DNA from: Acidimicrobiia bacterium
Lineage (GTDB): Bacteria; Acidobacteriota; Vicinamibacteria; Vicinamibacterales; CAVVIG01
DNA: 56,777 nt
NCBI GenBank assembly: GCA_016871175.1
Contig: VFZL01000026.1
Span: forward strand, 1 to 56,777
Direction of reading: 5' to 3'
Positions 1-8,326 of the stretch are shown piece after piece. Under the pieces are notes generated by a model. The model was given only the letters and a program-made list of their open reading frames with translations, was not told the origin of the DNA and ran no database searches. Within the stretch, counting starts at the first letter, position 1. The number at the start of each line of letters is the position of its first letter. A program made the translations under genes and the position numbers.

Positions 1-175
1 GCTCGGGGGTGAGCTTGCTCGAAATGTCGTCGCGCATCTTTGCCTCAATGTCTGGAAGACTGCCCGATGACCTCGAAACCCCGAGATGGAGCCACATATA
101 CGCGAGGATGTCATCCTTCGGGACACCGACCGTCTGCACGCTATTAGGCGCGATCCGATCGCATCGACGGGACAC
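1..175 (-). CDS. Sel1-repeat-like protein, partial, runs off left edge
   Basis: An open frame on the minus strand runs from a possible GTG at 175 (another GTG at 139) to the window edge. It reads VGVPKDDILAYMWLHLGVS, then LPDIEAKMRDDISSKLTPE. This resembles the end of a Sel1 repeat and the tail common in such proteins (GVPQDYVQAYMWFNLA, then RD-LAAKMTPEQ). The residues before GVPKDD do not continue the Sel1 pattern, so either the gene starts here with half a repeat or it is the remnant of a longer one. Codon use is less GC-biased at third positions than in the neighbours. A 12-bp imperfect direct repeat (217-228, 229-240) lies just upstream. Function cannot be assigned. Confidence 0.45.
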   Translation of the reverse strand, partial: MSRRCDRIAPNSVQTVGVPKDDILAYMWLHLGVSRSSGSLPDIEAKMRDDISSKLTPE

Positions 176-246
176 CCGGAGAACCCCTGCTGATGACGGA
201 TCGGCGCCATTTCACCGAGCACCACCCGGAGCACCACCGGAAACAG

Positions 247-274
247 CACCGCCCGGTATCGCTACCGGGCGGTG
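247..274 (-). terminator. Hairpin downstream of tRNA-Ala
   Basis: A perfect 12-bp stem (247-258 with 263-274) closed by a TCGC loop lies 31 nt past the tRNA 3' end. The T-run on the minus-strand side is weak (TGTTTCC), so efficiency is uncertain. The position suits termination of the tRNA transcript. Confidence 0.6.
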
Positions 275-305
275 TGTGTTTGTGGCCGTATTTGTTGGGT
301 GTTTC

Positions 306-381
306 TGGTGGACGGCAGGAGGCTCGAACTCCCGACCTCCGCGTTGCGAACGCGGCGCTCTCCCAACTGAGCTAGCCGCCC
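306..381 (-). tRNA. tRNA-Ala (anticodon CGC)
   Basis: The minus strand gives GGGCGGC at the 5' end pairing with GCCGTCC at the 3' end, followed by discriminator A and an encoded CCA (308-306). The anticodon stem CCGCG/CGCGG holds the loop TTCGCAA, so the anticodon is CGC and reads GCG codons. The acceptor has G3:U70, the main identity element for alanyl-tRNA synthetase. The T arm GGTCGGGAGTTCGAGCCTCC is canonical in its TTCGA loop. Confidence 0.97.
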
Positions 382-396
382 GATGGATGACTCAGG

Positions 397-426
397 AGTG
401 TAACACGCGCGCTTCAACGGTCGCAA
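397..426 (-). promoter_or_regulatory. Sigma-70 promoter of tRNA-Ala
   Basis: On the minus strand TTGCGA (426-421) is followed after 18 nt by TACACT (402-397), preceded by TGT (extended -10). Predicted initiation near 390 is a few nt before the tRNA 5' end at 381. It is divergent from the pfkA promoter. Confidence 0.65.
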
Positions 427-446
427 CGTGAGCACCACGTCACTTT

Positions 447-455
447 TGTTATAGT
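447..455 (+). promoter_or_regulatory. Extended -10 promoter of pfkA
   Basis: TGTTATAGT is an extended -10 (TGn plus TATAGT at 450-455) without a convincing -35. Its last base is 7 nt from the GTG start of pfkA at 463, so the transcript is expected to start at or next to the start codon, giving a leaderless mRNA. No Shine-Dalgarno sequence fits in the gap. Confidence 0.55.
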
Positions 456-462
456 CGCTCGC

Positions 463-1554
463 GTGAACGACAACACAGAGGTCCGTCGTATCGGTGTCCT
501 GACCGGCGGGGGGGATGCGCCCGGGCTGAATGCCGTCATTCGCGCCGTCGTGAAGACGGCGTGCAACGCCGGCGTCGAGGTCATCGGTCTGGAAGATAGC
601 TTTGACGGGCTGATCGAGCCCGGCCGATCCCGCACACTCACGCCGCGCGACGTCACGGGCATCCTCCGTTTGGGCGGCACCATACTCGGCACGACCAATC
701 GCGGGAACCCGTTCGCGTATCCCATTCTCACCTCGGACGGCACGAAAGACTACTCGGACCGCGTGATCGAGATGTTCCACAAAATGGGCCTGAATGCCCT
801 GGTCGTCATTGGGGGCGATGGGACGCTCGGCATTGCCCAGAAGTTCTGCGACCGAGGTCTTCCAATCGTGGGCGTCCCGAAAACGATCGACAACGACATC
901 GTCGGGACCACCAACTGTTTCGGGTTCGATACGGCGGTGGCCTTCGCGACCGACGCCATCGATCGCCTGCACACGACTGCCGAGGCACATCGGCGGATCA
1001 TCGTGGTCGAGGTGATGGGGCGCTACGCCGGCTGGATCGCGCTCTACGCGGGGGTGTCGGGCGGCGCCGACGCCATCCTCATTCCCGAGATCCCGTTTGA
1101 TCTCGAATGCGTGGCGGAGCGGCTGCGTGAGCGCGATAAGTGGGGGGCACGGTTCAGCATCGTGGTGGTCGCCGAGGGTGCGTTTCCGAAGGGCGGCAAG
1201 TGGACGCTCGTCGAGGAGGCACGTCAGGGCTACGTCGAGCGGTTGGGCGGCATCGGGGCACAGGTGTCCGAGGCGCTCGGGAAGCTGACCGGGAAGGAAA
1301 CGCGCGCGGTGGTGCTCGGTCACCTCCAACGCGGGGGCGCCCCCACGAGCTTTGATCGAACGTTGGCGACACGGTTTGGAGGCAAAGCGGTAGAGCTGAT
1401 CCTGAGTCGGCAGTTCGGGATGATGGTCGCCTCAGCCCCGCCCGACATCGTGTCCCGCCCCCTTGCGGACGTCACTGGCAAGACGAAGATGGTCCCGCCG
1501 AACTACGACCTTCTCCGCACGGCGAAGGCGCTAGGGATCGCGTTCGGGGACTGA
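463..1554 (+). CDS. pfkA: 6-phosphofructokinase
   Basis: The enzyme phosphorylates fructose 6-phosphate to fructose 1,6-bisphosphate in glycolysis. The 363-residue protein shows the family signatures: GGGDAPGLN (15-23), IGGDGTLG (116-123), PKTIDND (139-145, with the catalytic Asp region) and EVMGRYAGW (183-191). Gly in GGDGT is the ATP-type residue, where PPi-dependent enzymes have Asp. Lys in PKTIDND is the residue of PPi-type and of some ATP-using group III enzymes. I therefore infer an ATP-dependent group III-like PFK, but the phosphoryl donor is not certain. The start is GTG and appears leaderless. It converges on frr. The companion pyrophosphate-handling enzyme ppdK is in the same window. 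Confidence 0.93.
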   Translation: MNDNTEVRRIGVLTGGGDAPGLNAVIRAVVKTACNAGVEVIGLEDSFDGLIEPGRSRTLTPRDVTGILRLGGTILGTTNRGNPFAYPILTSDGTKDYSDRVIEMFHKMGLNALVVIGGDGTLGIAQKFCDRGLPIVGVPKTIDNDIVGTTNCFGFDTAVAFATDAIDRLHTTAEAHRRIIVVEVMGRYAGWIALYAGVSGGADAILIPEIPFDLECVAERLRERDKWGARFSIVVVAEGAFPKGGKWTLVEEARQGYVERLGGIGAQVSEALGKLTGKETRAVVLGHLQRGGAPTSFDRTLATRFGGKAVELILSRQFGMMVASAPPDIVSRPLADVTGKTKMVPPNYDLLRTAKALGIAFGD

Positions 1555-1637
1555 CCCAAGACGGCGCGAGAGTCGAGAGCCGAACCCTGAGAGTCAAGCT
1601 GAGACGGGTCTTCGACGCGCGAGAGCACTCTTGGGTC
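1553..1637. repeat. Inverted repeat and heptad repeats between pfkA and frr
   Basis: The gap between the convergent pfkA and frr is bracketed by a perfect 9-bp inverted repeat, GACCCAAGA (1553-1561) and TCTTGGGTC (1629-1637). Inside, 1567-1594 reads as consecutive 7-mers CGAGAGT, CGAGAGC, CGAACCC, TGAGAGT, then decays. The inverted repeat could act as a bidirectional terminator, but neither side has a U-tract. Confidence 0.5.
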
Positions 1638-1686
1638 GCGTCACGTGCCCCCATTTCACCCCGCTGACTTCGGCTCTCCCGTCTCG

Positions 1687-2256
1687 TCAGTGTCCTAGCA
1701 GCTCCTGGTCCTTCTTCTTCTGGAGGTCGTCGATCTGCGCGACGGAGGTGTCGGTGAGCTTCTGGACCTCGTCGAGCCCTTTCTTCTCGTCGTCCTCGGA
1801 GATCTTGTGGTCCTTGAGAAGCTTCTTGAGCCGCTCTTTCGCGTCCCGTCGAACCTGACGAACTTGATTGCGGCCCTCCTCCGCGAGCTTGTGCACGTGG
1901 CGTGACAGCTCCTTGCGCCGCTCCTCCGTGAGCGACGGGATAGGGATGCGGACTACTTTGCCGTCGTTCGACGGATTCAAGCCCAGATCGGAGGCGCGGA
2001 TCGCTTTCTCAATCGTGCCCAACAGGGAGTGGTCGAATGGCTGTGCCACGATGAGCGACGGCTCGGGGATGGACAGCCCCGCGAGCTGATTGAGCGGCAT
2101 CCGGGTGCCATAGGCCTCCACGTGAACGCTGTCGAGGATCGTCACGGACGCGCGTCCGGTTCTGACGCCCGATAGCTCATGTCGCACGTGCTCGGTGGCG
2201 GCGGTCATCCGCTTGGAGGCCTCGCCGAACAGCCCCTTCAGGTCACTCACATCCAT
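1687..2256 (-). CDS. frr: Ribosome recycling factor
   Basis: RRF splits post-termination 70S ribosomes together with EF-G. The 189 residues match the family length of about 185. They show the conserved start (MDVSDLKGLFGEASKRM), the HELSGVRTGRASVTILD segment and the basic helix ending LTEERRKELSRHVHKLAEEGRNQVRQVRRDA. ATG 2256 is preceded by GGAG 7 nt away. It is the last gene of the rplM-rpsI-rpsB-tsf-pyrH-frr run, and the pyrH-frr pairing is widespread in bacteria. Confidence 0.96.
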   Translation of the reverse strand: MDVSDLKGLFGEASKRMTAATEHVRHELSGVRTGRASVTILDSVHVEAYGTRMPLNQLAGLSIPEPSLIVAQPFDHSLLGTIEKAIRASDLGLNPSNDGKVVRIPIPSLTEERRKELSRHVHKLAEEGRNQVRQVRRDAKERLKKLLKDHKISEDDEKKGLDEVQKLTDTSVAQIDDLQKKKDQELLGH

Positions 2257-2346
2257 GGTGCGTCTCCGCCCACCTCCGCTCCTCGAGCTCGGGCGGGCAA
2301 GCTGTTGACTGACTTCATGAAATGGGCAGCCATCAGGCTCCCGCTC

Positions 2347-3086
<740 letters not shown>

Positions 3087-3108
3087 GCGCGAGGCCGGAA
3101 ACGACCCG

Positions 3109-3132
3109 CGAACCCTCGAACCGTCGAACGGC
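3109..3132. repeat. Octad repeats between tsf and pyrH
   Basis: CGAACCCT, CGAACCGT and CGAACGGC follow one another at exact 8-nt steps (CGAA at 3109, 3117 and 3125). The same kind of unit occurs at 38239-38262. Confidence 0.5.
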
Positions 3133-3139
3133 GTCGGGA

Positions 3140-4015
3140 CTATATCCCCTCGCCCACCTTGAGGCGGGCGAACCTGCTGATTGTCACGGAGGCGCCAAGT
3201 GCTTTGTTGACGGCCGCGACCGCCTGCGCGACCGTCTGCTTTGTTTCAGGCCGGATCACGAACGGCTGATCCACGAGGACCACCTGCTCGTAGAAGGCGC
3301 CTAGCTTGCCGTCGATGATCTTCTCGATGACGTTCGCCGGTTTGCCCGAGTGCTCCATTTGGGCCCGGTAGATCGTCTTCTCCTTCTCGAGCACGTCGGC
3401 CGGCACGTCCGCTCGCGCGGTGTAGGTCGGGCTGGCGGCGGCGATCTGCATCGCCACTTCCTTGGCGAGCGTCACGAATTCCCCATGTGCGGCCACCTCC
3501 GGCGTCACGCCGCCGAACTCGACCTGGACGCCCAGCTTGCCACCGAGGTGAATGTACTGACTCACGTATCCCTGGCCGGTGTAGCGGACGAACCGGGAGG
3601 CCGCCATGTTCTCGCCGACCTTGGCGATGGCCGCGGCCACACGCTGTTGCACCGGGCCACTCGGGTCTTTCAGCCAGCTGTCGGTCGCACTACCACCTGC
3701 CGCCTTGATGAGGCCAATCACATCGTCGATGAGTTTCAGGAAGTCGTCGGTCCGCGCCACGAAGTCGGTCTCGCAGTTCACGTCCACGAGGATGCCATCC
3801 TGGTGGTCGTCGCTGAACCAGCGACCGATGAGCCCTTCGCCGGTGGCGCGTCCCGCTTTCTTGGCCGCGTTTGACTGGCCGCGCTTTCGGAGAATCGTGT
3901 TTGCCTCGTCGAAATCGCCATTGGCCTCGACCAGGGCCGCTTTGCAATCCATCATGCCGGCGCCGGTCTGGTCACGCAGCTTCTTGACCTGGTCCGCGGT
4001 GATCGTCACTGCCAT
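3140..4015 (-). CDS. tsf: Elongation factor Ts
   Basis: EF-Ts is the guanine nucleotide exchange factor of EF-Tu. The 291-residue protein starts MAVTITADQVKKLRDQTGAG and keeps the TDFVARTDDF motif and the DQPFVI segment near the C terminus. The start is taken at ATG 4015 because homology begins there; the frame stays open about 70 codons further upstream into the rpsB spacer but with unrelated sequence. It follows rpsB by 91 nt, the universal rpsB-tsf pairing. Confidence 0.97.
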   Translation of the reverse strand: MAVTITADQVKKLRDQTGAGMMDCKAALVEANGDFDEANTILRKRGQSNAAKKAGRATGEGLIGRWFSDDHQDGILVDVNCETDFVARTDDFLKLIDDVIGLIKAAGGSATDSWLKDPSGPVQQRVAAAIAKVGENMAASRFVRYTGQGYVSQYIHLGGKLGVQVEFGGVTPEVAAHGEFVTLAKEVAMQIAAASPTYTARADVPADVLEKEKTIYRAQMEHSGKPANVIEKIIDGKLGAFYEQVVLVDQPFVIRPETKQTVAQAVAAVNKALGASVTISRFARLKVGEGI

Positions 4016-4106
4016 CGTCTGTCTCCGATTCGCGCTGGTGTACGTGAAAACGCCGGCCCCTGCGAGGCCGGCGCCAAACCTGGGGTAGGGGACCCGTGAG
4101 TCGAGC

Positions 4107-4910
4107 TCAGGCCGACGCCGGTGCGGCCTCGGGCGGGCGTCGCACTGCGCGCGAGGGGCGCGTATCGTCCCCGCCACTCCCGTCGCCCGGGCTCGTCTCG
4201 CGGTTCGTCTCGGCCTCGGCCGACTCACGCATGCCTCGCCCCTCGATCACGGAATCAGCGATCCGGGAGGCGAGCAAGCGAATCGATCGCAACGCATCGT
4301 CGTTGCCTGGGATCACGAAGTCGACCTCATCGGGGTCGCAGTTGGTATCGACGATGCCGATGACGGGGGTCTTCAGCTTGCGCGCCTCGTCGACCGCAAT
4401 CTTTTCCTTCTTGGTGTCGACGACGAACACGGCCTCGGGCAGGCGAGCCATCCCGCGGATGCCCGCGAGGTTCTTCTGCAGCTTGCGCCGCTCCTTTTCG
4501 TTCCGCGCGATCTCCTTCTTGGAGAGCGTGTCGTAGCGTCCGTCGGTGGCCATGGTCTCGAGGTCGCGGAGTCGACCCAGGCTGCGCTGAATGGTGGAGA
4601 AGTTGGTCAGTAGGCCACCCAGCCACCGCTCGTTCACGTAGAACATTCCGCAGCGCTGGGCTTCTTCGGCGATGACGTCCTGCGCCTGCCGCTTGGTGCC
4701 CACAAACAAGATGGTGCGTCCCTCAGCGGCAAGCTTGGAGACGAACATCTCAGCGTCGTGGCACAGCTTGACCGTCTTGCCCAAATCCAGGATGTAGATC
4801 CCGTTCCGTTCCCCGAAGATGTACGCCTTCATCTTGGGGTTCCAGCGCTTGGTCTGGTGGCCGAAGTGCACGCCGGCCTCCAGCAGGTCTTTCATCGCGA
4901 TCGCGGCCAA
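4107..4910 (-). CDS. rpsB: 30S ribosomal protein S2
   Basis: S2 binds the back of the small subunit. The 267-residue protein has the diagnostic [18 protein letters not shown] near the start, IYILDLGKT, and [22 protein letters not shown] in the C-terminal half. The start is TTG at 4910, with GGAGG four nt upstream; the next in-frame ATG (4895) would remove the usual residues before MK-LLEAG. The C-terminal tail of about 35 residues is acidic, then Arg/Pro/Ala-rich, and is not conserved. Confidence 0.96.
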   Translation of the reverse strand: MAAIAMKDLLEAGVHFGHQTKRWNPKMKAYIFGERNGIYILDLGKTVKLCHDAEMFVSKLAAEGRTILFVGTKRQAQDVIAEEAQRCGMFYVNERWLGGLLTNFSTIQRSLGRLRDLETMATDGRYDTLSKKEIARNEKERRKLQKNLAGIRGMARLPEAVFVVDTKKEKIAVDEARKLKTPVIGIVDTNCDPDEVDFVIPGNDDALRSIRLLASRIADSVIEGRGMRESAEAETNRETSPGDGSGGDDTRPSRAVRRPPEAAPASA

Positions 4911-5055
4911 ATGTCCTCCATCCTCTGTGATCTCAGATCAACCTACTGCGACGTCAGGCGGGATGCGGCGTAGACCGCACTCTGAAATCGGGTGCCTGCC
5001 GTCTCTCGGGATTTGCCCTCTCGCACGAACGACGACCTTCCGCGGTGACAGCCAC

Positions 5056-5445
5056 TCACCGCTTGCTGAACTGGAAGCGCTTGCGTGCGCCCGCCATGCC
5101 GTACTTCTTGCGTTCCTTCGCACGGGCGTCGCGCGTCAAGAGCCCCCCGGCTTTGAGCCGCTTGCGGAGCTCGAGGTTGTACTGCACCAATGCGCGCGCA
5201 ATGCCCAGGCGCACGGCGCCCGCCTGGCCCGACACCCCTCCGCCCGCGACCGTCGCGAGCACGTCGAACTGGCCGGTCGTTTCGGTGGCGGCGAAGGGGC
5301 GACGAATCAGCGTGCGCAAGGCTTCGGTGGAGAAGTACGCATCGAAACTGCGAGTGTTGACGTTGATCGCCCCGGAACCGGGACGAAGAAAGACGCGGGC
5401 CGTCGAGGTCTTGCGTCGCCCGGTGCCGTAGTACTGAGTTGCCAC
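5056..5445 (-). CDS. rpsI: 30S ribosomal protein S9
   Basis: S9 places its basic C-terminal tail near the P-site tRNA. The 129-residue protein opens [19 protein letters not shown] and closes [17 protein letters not shown], both hallmarks of S9. The GTG start at 5445 directly follows the TAG stop of rplM (5448-5446) with no spacer, so translation is coupled in the conserved rplM-rpsI pair. A gap of 145 nt follows before rpsB. Confidence 0.97.
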   Translation of the reverse strand: MATQYYGTGRRKTSTARVFLRPGSGAINVNTRSFDAYFSTEALRTLIRRPFAATETTGQFDVLATVAGGGVSGQAGAVRLGIARALVQYNLELRKRLKAGGLLTRDARAKERKKYGMAGARKRFQFSKR

Positions 5446-5883
5446 CTATGCCACCTCGCGCGTGGTTGGTTTCTGCGCCGCGTGCGGGTGATCCGGACCG
5501 GCGTACACCTTCAACCGGCGGTACATAGCCGCACCCAGCGTGGTCTTGGGCAACATGCCGTGCACCGCCTCTTCGACCAGCCGCTCCGGATGCTTTTGTC
5601 GCACGATGCGGGCGCGCGTTTCGCGCAGACCGCCCTCGTATCCGGAATGCTGGCGATAGATCTTCTGATCCTCTTTGCGGCCCGTGAGCTTGACCTTCGC
5701 CGCGTTAATAATGATGACGTGATCGCCGCCGTTGAGGAACGGAGTGTAGGTCGGCTTGTGCTTCCCTTGAAGCAGCCGTGCAGCCTCCGTGGCGATGCGT
5801 CCCAGAACCCTGTCGTTTGCGTCGATGACGTGCCAGTGGTCGTCTTTGGTGACCAACTGCTCCGTCGCCATGAAGGTGGACAT
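5446..5883 (-). CDS. rplM: 50S ribosomal protein L13
   Basis: L13 is an early assembly protein of the large subunit. From ATG 5883 the protein is 145 residues, the usual length. It has HWHVIDANDRVLGRIATEAA, the FLNGGDHVIIINA segment and the MLPKTTLGAAMYRRLKVYAG motif. GAGG lies about 12 nt upstream. The same frame is open to a GTG at 6012 that has GGGAG at good spacing, which would add 43 residues of Pro/Ala then Arg-rich sequence. I prefer 5883 because L13 proteins normally begin there. It is the first gene of the operon. Confidence 0.93.
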   Translation of the reverse strand: MSTFMATEQLVTKDDHWHVIDANDRVLGRIATEAARLLQGKHKPTYTPFLNGGDHVIIINAAKVKLTGRKEDQKIYRQHSGYEGGLRETRARIVRQKHPERLVEEAVHGMLPKTTLGAAMYRRLKVYAGPDHPHAAQKPTTREVA

Positions 5884-6043
5884 TCGCTTCGCTGCCCTCG
5901 TCTGCTGTGCTATCCGCCGCCGAACCATGCTGCTCACGCCGACACGCACGGTCGGTTGCGGTGGCGCAGCACCGTTGTCTGGGGTAACCGGGTCGGGCGT
6001 CGCGATCGCCACGCATCACTCCCGCGCGGAACCGCGACGGCAA
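5884..6043 (-). promoter_or_regulatory. About 160-nt leader of the rplM operon
   Basis: From the predicted transcription start near 6043 to the L13 ATG at 5883 there are about 160 nt. L13 leaders in some bacteria carry autoregulatory structures. I did not recognise a known leader fold here. The stretch also encodes, in frame with L13, a 43-codon extension starting at GTG 6012. Confidence 0.4.
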
Positions 6044-6050
6044 AGCTAAA

Positions 6051-6079
6051 ATGATATGGGCGCTTCTGTGTAGAGTCAA
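6051..6079 (-). promoter_or_regulatory. Sigma-70 promoter of the rplM operon
   Basis: TTGACT (6079-6074), a 17-nt spacer and TATCAT (6056-6051) form a near-consensus promoter on the minus strand, the best in the window. This suits a strongly expressed ribosomal protein operon. Confidence 0.82.
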
Positions 6080-6083
6080 GCAC

Positions 6084-6552
6084 GGTCGCGTCGGTGTCCT
6101 GCGACCCGCCTGACGGGCGAGGAGGAGCAGGCGGACCCAGGTGGGAGGGGCGTCGAAACCTACCTGCTCCCTACGACCTTGGCCCTTTCCCCTCATCTCT
6201 TTCGCCTCGCGCAGCTCCCTCTTTTGGCCGTCGAGTAGCAACGATTGCAAGTGCCCGAGGCGCTGACGGACCCCACCGGCGAACAAGGCTGTTCGACCAC
6301 CACTCAGCGTTGTGATCCGCTGACGAATCTGTAATTCAGCCGTGCGCCCCACCGCCGCCGAGGATGGCATTTTTCTCACCCCTGCCTCTCACTGCGGCCC
6401 CTTTTGGCTCAGCGCGGGTGGTACCCCGTTTGCGCTTGACTCAGCGTCGCACCCCCGGTGTCCGCATCCGCACACCGCCTCGCGGATCACGGTCCGCAGT
6501 CGGGCGCCGCTGGCTAGACGCCGTGCCGGGACGACAGACGAGGACGAATCCG
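6084..6552. other. Long intergenic region between rplM and pilM
   Basis: This stretch separates the divergent ribosomal and pilus operons. I see an 8-bp inverted repeat, GGAGCAGG and CCTGCTCC, near 6123-6170. One TTGACT (about 6436) has no -10 at the right distance. No sigma-54-type GG-N10-GC element is convincing. Short open frames here look like antisense or random frames. The pilM promoter is not identified. Confidence 0.4.
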
Positions 6553-7611
6553 GTGTTTGGTTTCGGCAGAAGCAAAGCGGTCGTCGGGCTCGACATCGGG
6601 TCGAGCGCGGTCAAGGCAGTCGAGCTCAAGCCCGTGGGCAAGGCCTTCCGCGTCACGGCCTTCGCCGCGGAACCGATTCCGCCCGACAGCATCGTCGATG
6701 GCGCCATCATCGATGGTGGCGCGGTCGCCGACGCTGTCCGGCGGCTCTTCGAGGCTAACAAGGCCTTCAAATCCAAGGACGTCGCCGCATCACTCTCCGG
6801 GCATTCGGTGATCGTCAGGAAAATCAGCCTGCCCGTGATGACCGAAACCGAGCTGGCCCAGTCGATCTCCTGGGAGGCCGAGCAGTACATCCCGTTCGAC
6901 ATCCAGGACGTCAATCTCGATTACCAAGTCCTCAACCCCGGCACCGACGGCAAAGGCACCATGGACGTCCTGCTGGTCGCGGCCAAGAAGGACAAAATTG
7001 CGGACTACACAGGCGTCATCTCGCAGGTCGGCCGCAACGCGGTGGTCGTGGACGTGGACGCGTTTGCACTCCAGAATGCCTACGAGGTGAACTACGCCGA
7101 CGACCCGTCGGCGGTAATCGTGCTCCTGAACGCGGGTGCGAGTTCCATCAATGTCAACGTGCTGAGCAACAACCAATCGCTCTTCACGCGCGACATCTCG
7201 ACGGGCGGCAACGCCTATACGGAGGCGGTGCAGAAGGAGCTGGGCCTCGCGTTCGACGCCGCCGAACGGGCCAAGAAGGGTGAGCCTGTGGAGGGCGTCT
7301 CGTTCGACGATGTCGCGCCCGTGCTGCACGCGATGAACGAAAACGTGCTGCTAGAGATTCAAAAGACGTTCGATTTCTTCAAAGCGACGGCGACCTCGGA
7401 TCGCATCGATCGCATCATCCTGAGCGGCGGGGCGGCGGTGGTCGACGGCTTCGCCGCGTCGCTCGGCGAGCGGCTCAGCGTGCCGGTGGAGTTCTTCAAT
7501 CCGTTCAAGACGGTCAGCTTCGATGCGCAGAAGCTGGGCGCTCCTGAGCAGGTCGCGAGCATGGCCGCCGTGGCCGTTGGTCTCGCACTCCGAAAGACAG
7601 GCGACCGATGA
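6553..7611 (+). CDS. pilM: Type IV pilus assembly ATPase-fold protein PilM
   Basis: PilM is an actin-like cytoplasmic protein that binds the N terminus of PilN and links the alignment complex to the motor. The 352 residues start MFGFGRSKAVVGLDIGSSAV, the typical PilM beginning with its phosphate-1 loop. They contain SWEAEQYIPFD and the IDRIILSGGAAVVDGF phosphate-2 region. GTG 6553 is chosen because homology starts there; GAGGA lies about 9 nt upstream. The frame extends upstream with unrelated Arg/Pro-rich sequence. The stop overlaps the pilN start (ATGA). Confidence 0.95.
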   Translation: MFGFGRSKAVVGLDIGSSAVKAVELKPVGKAFRVTAFAAEPIPPDSIVDGAIIDGGAVADAVRRLFEANKAFKSKDVAASLSGHSVIVRKISLPVMTETELAQSISWEAEQYIPFDIQDVNLDYQVLNPGTDGKGTMDVLLVAAKKDKIADYTGVISQVGRNAVVVDVDAFALQNAYEVNYADDPSAVIVLLNAGASSINVNVLSNNQSLFTRDISTGGNAYTEAVQKELGLAFDAAERAKKGEPVEGVSFDDVAPVLHAMNENVLLEIQKTFDFFKATATSDRIDRIILSGGAAVVDGFAASLGERLSVPVEFFNPFKTVSFDAQKLGAPEQVASMAAVAVGLALRKTGDR

Positions 7612-8312
7612 TCAAGATCAACCTGCTCGGCGCGGACACGCCGCGGGCCTCTCGCAAATCACGTCTGCCGCAGGTCAACCTCAAGGGGCAGCAGGTTGTG
7701 ATCGGGTGCGGCCTCATCCTGCTCGCGAGCGCCGGCCTCATCGGGTGGCGCTTCTATCAGCTTGGCGCCGAATCAATGCAGCTCGATGCTGACATTTCCA
7801 GCGCGCAGCAGGAGACGGCCCGGCTGCACTCGATCATCGGTGAGGTGCAGAAGTTCGAGCAACGCCGGACGCAGCTCCAGTAGCGCGTGTCTCTCATCGA
7901 GCAGCTCCGCAAGGACCGAAGCGGTCCCGTGCAGATCCTCGATCAGCTGAGTCACGCGTTACCGCCGATGCTGTGGCTGACGGACTTCAAGCAAAGTCCG
8001 GGTGCCGCGAATCCCGAGGTGCTCATCGAGGGCCAGGCGTCCGGTCTCACCACGCTGTCGGACTTCGTGGCCAATCTGGAGTCCTCCGGCTACTTCAAGA
8101 AATCGGTCGAGATCGTCGGCACGCAGGTGGACACGACGGGCAGGGTGGAGCTCATTCGATTCTCGATCAAGGCCCAGTTTCAGAAGGCGGGCTCGAATGG
8201 CGCCCCGGCGCCGGCGGTGCCCGCTTCGGCGTCTGCGCCGGCCCCGCTACCTGCGGCACCGGCCACCACGCCGGTCCAGCCGCCACCGCCGTGGGGCCAG
8301 CCGATCATCTGA
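7608..8312 (+). pseudogene. pilN: PilN, interrupted by an in-frame amber codon
   Basis: PilN is an inner-membrane protein that pairs with PilO in the type IV pilus alignment complex. The frame starts MIKINLLGADTPRA (the PilM-binding INLL motif), has one membrane helix (about residues 30-47) and a coiled coil, then meets TAG at 7881-7883. It continues in the same frame with RVSLIEQLRKDRSGPVQILD and LPPMLWLTDF, normal PilN sequence. Restored length is 235 residues with a Pro/Ala-rich tail. The stop sits where a Gln codon (CAG) would fit, in the coiled coil. GTG 7887 could restart translation but has no clear Shine-Dalgarno, and the product would lack the membrane helix. Nonsense mutation or base error cannot be told apart here. 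Confidence 0.85.
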
Positions 8313-8326
8313 GGAGTCGAGCGTCG

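Noticed and set aside
9-431. 140-codon plus-strand open frame across the left end
   Set aside because: It runs through the terminator hairpin and the whole tRNA-Ala gene and has no protein character.
262-1329. 355-codon minus-strand open frame
   Set aside because: Antisense to pfkA and tRNA; its length follows from the GC-rich codon bias of pfkA on the other strand.
1567-1637. CRISPR-like or transposon-end repeats in the pfkA-frr gap
   Set aside because: Units are 7 nt, degenerate and contiguous without spacers; the flanking 9-bp inverted repeat has no transposase or target duplication.
5705-6379. 224-codon minus-strand open frame upstream of rplM
   Set aside because: Overlaps L13 in another frame and crosses the strong rplM promoter.
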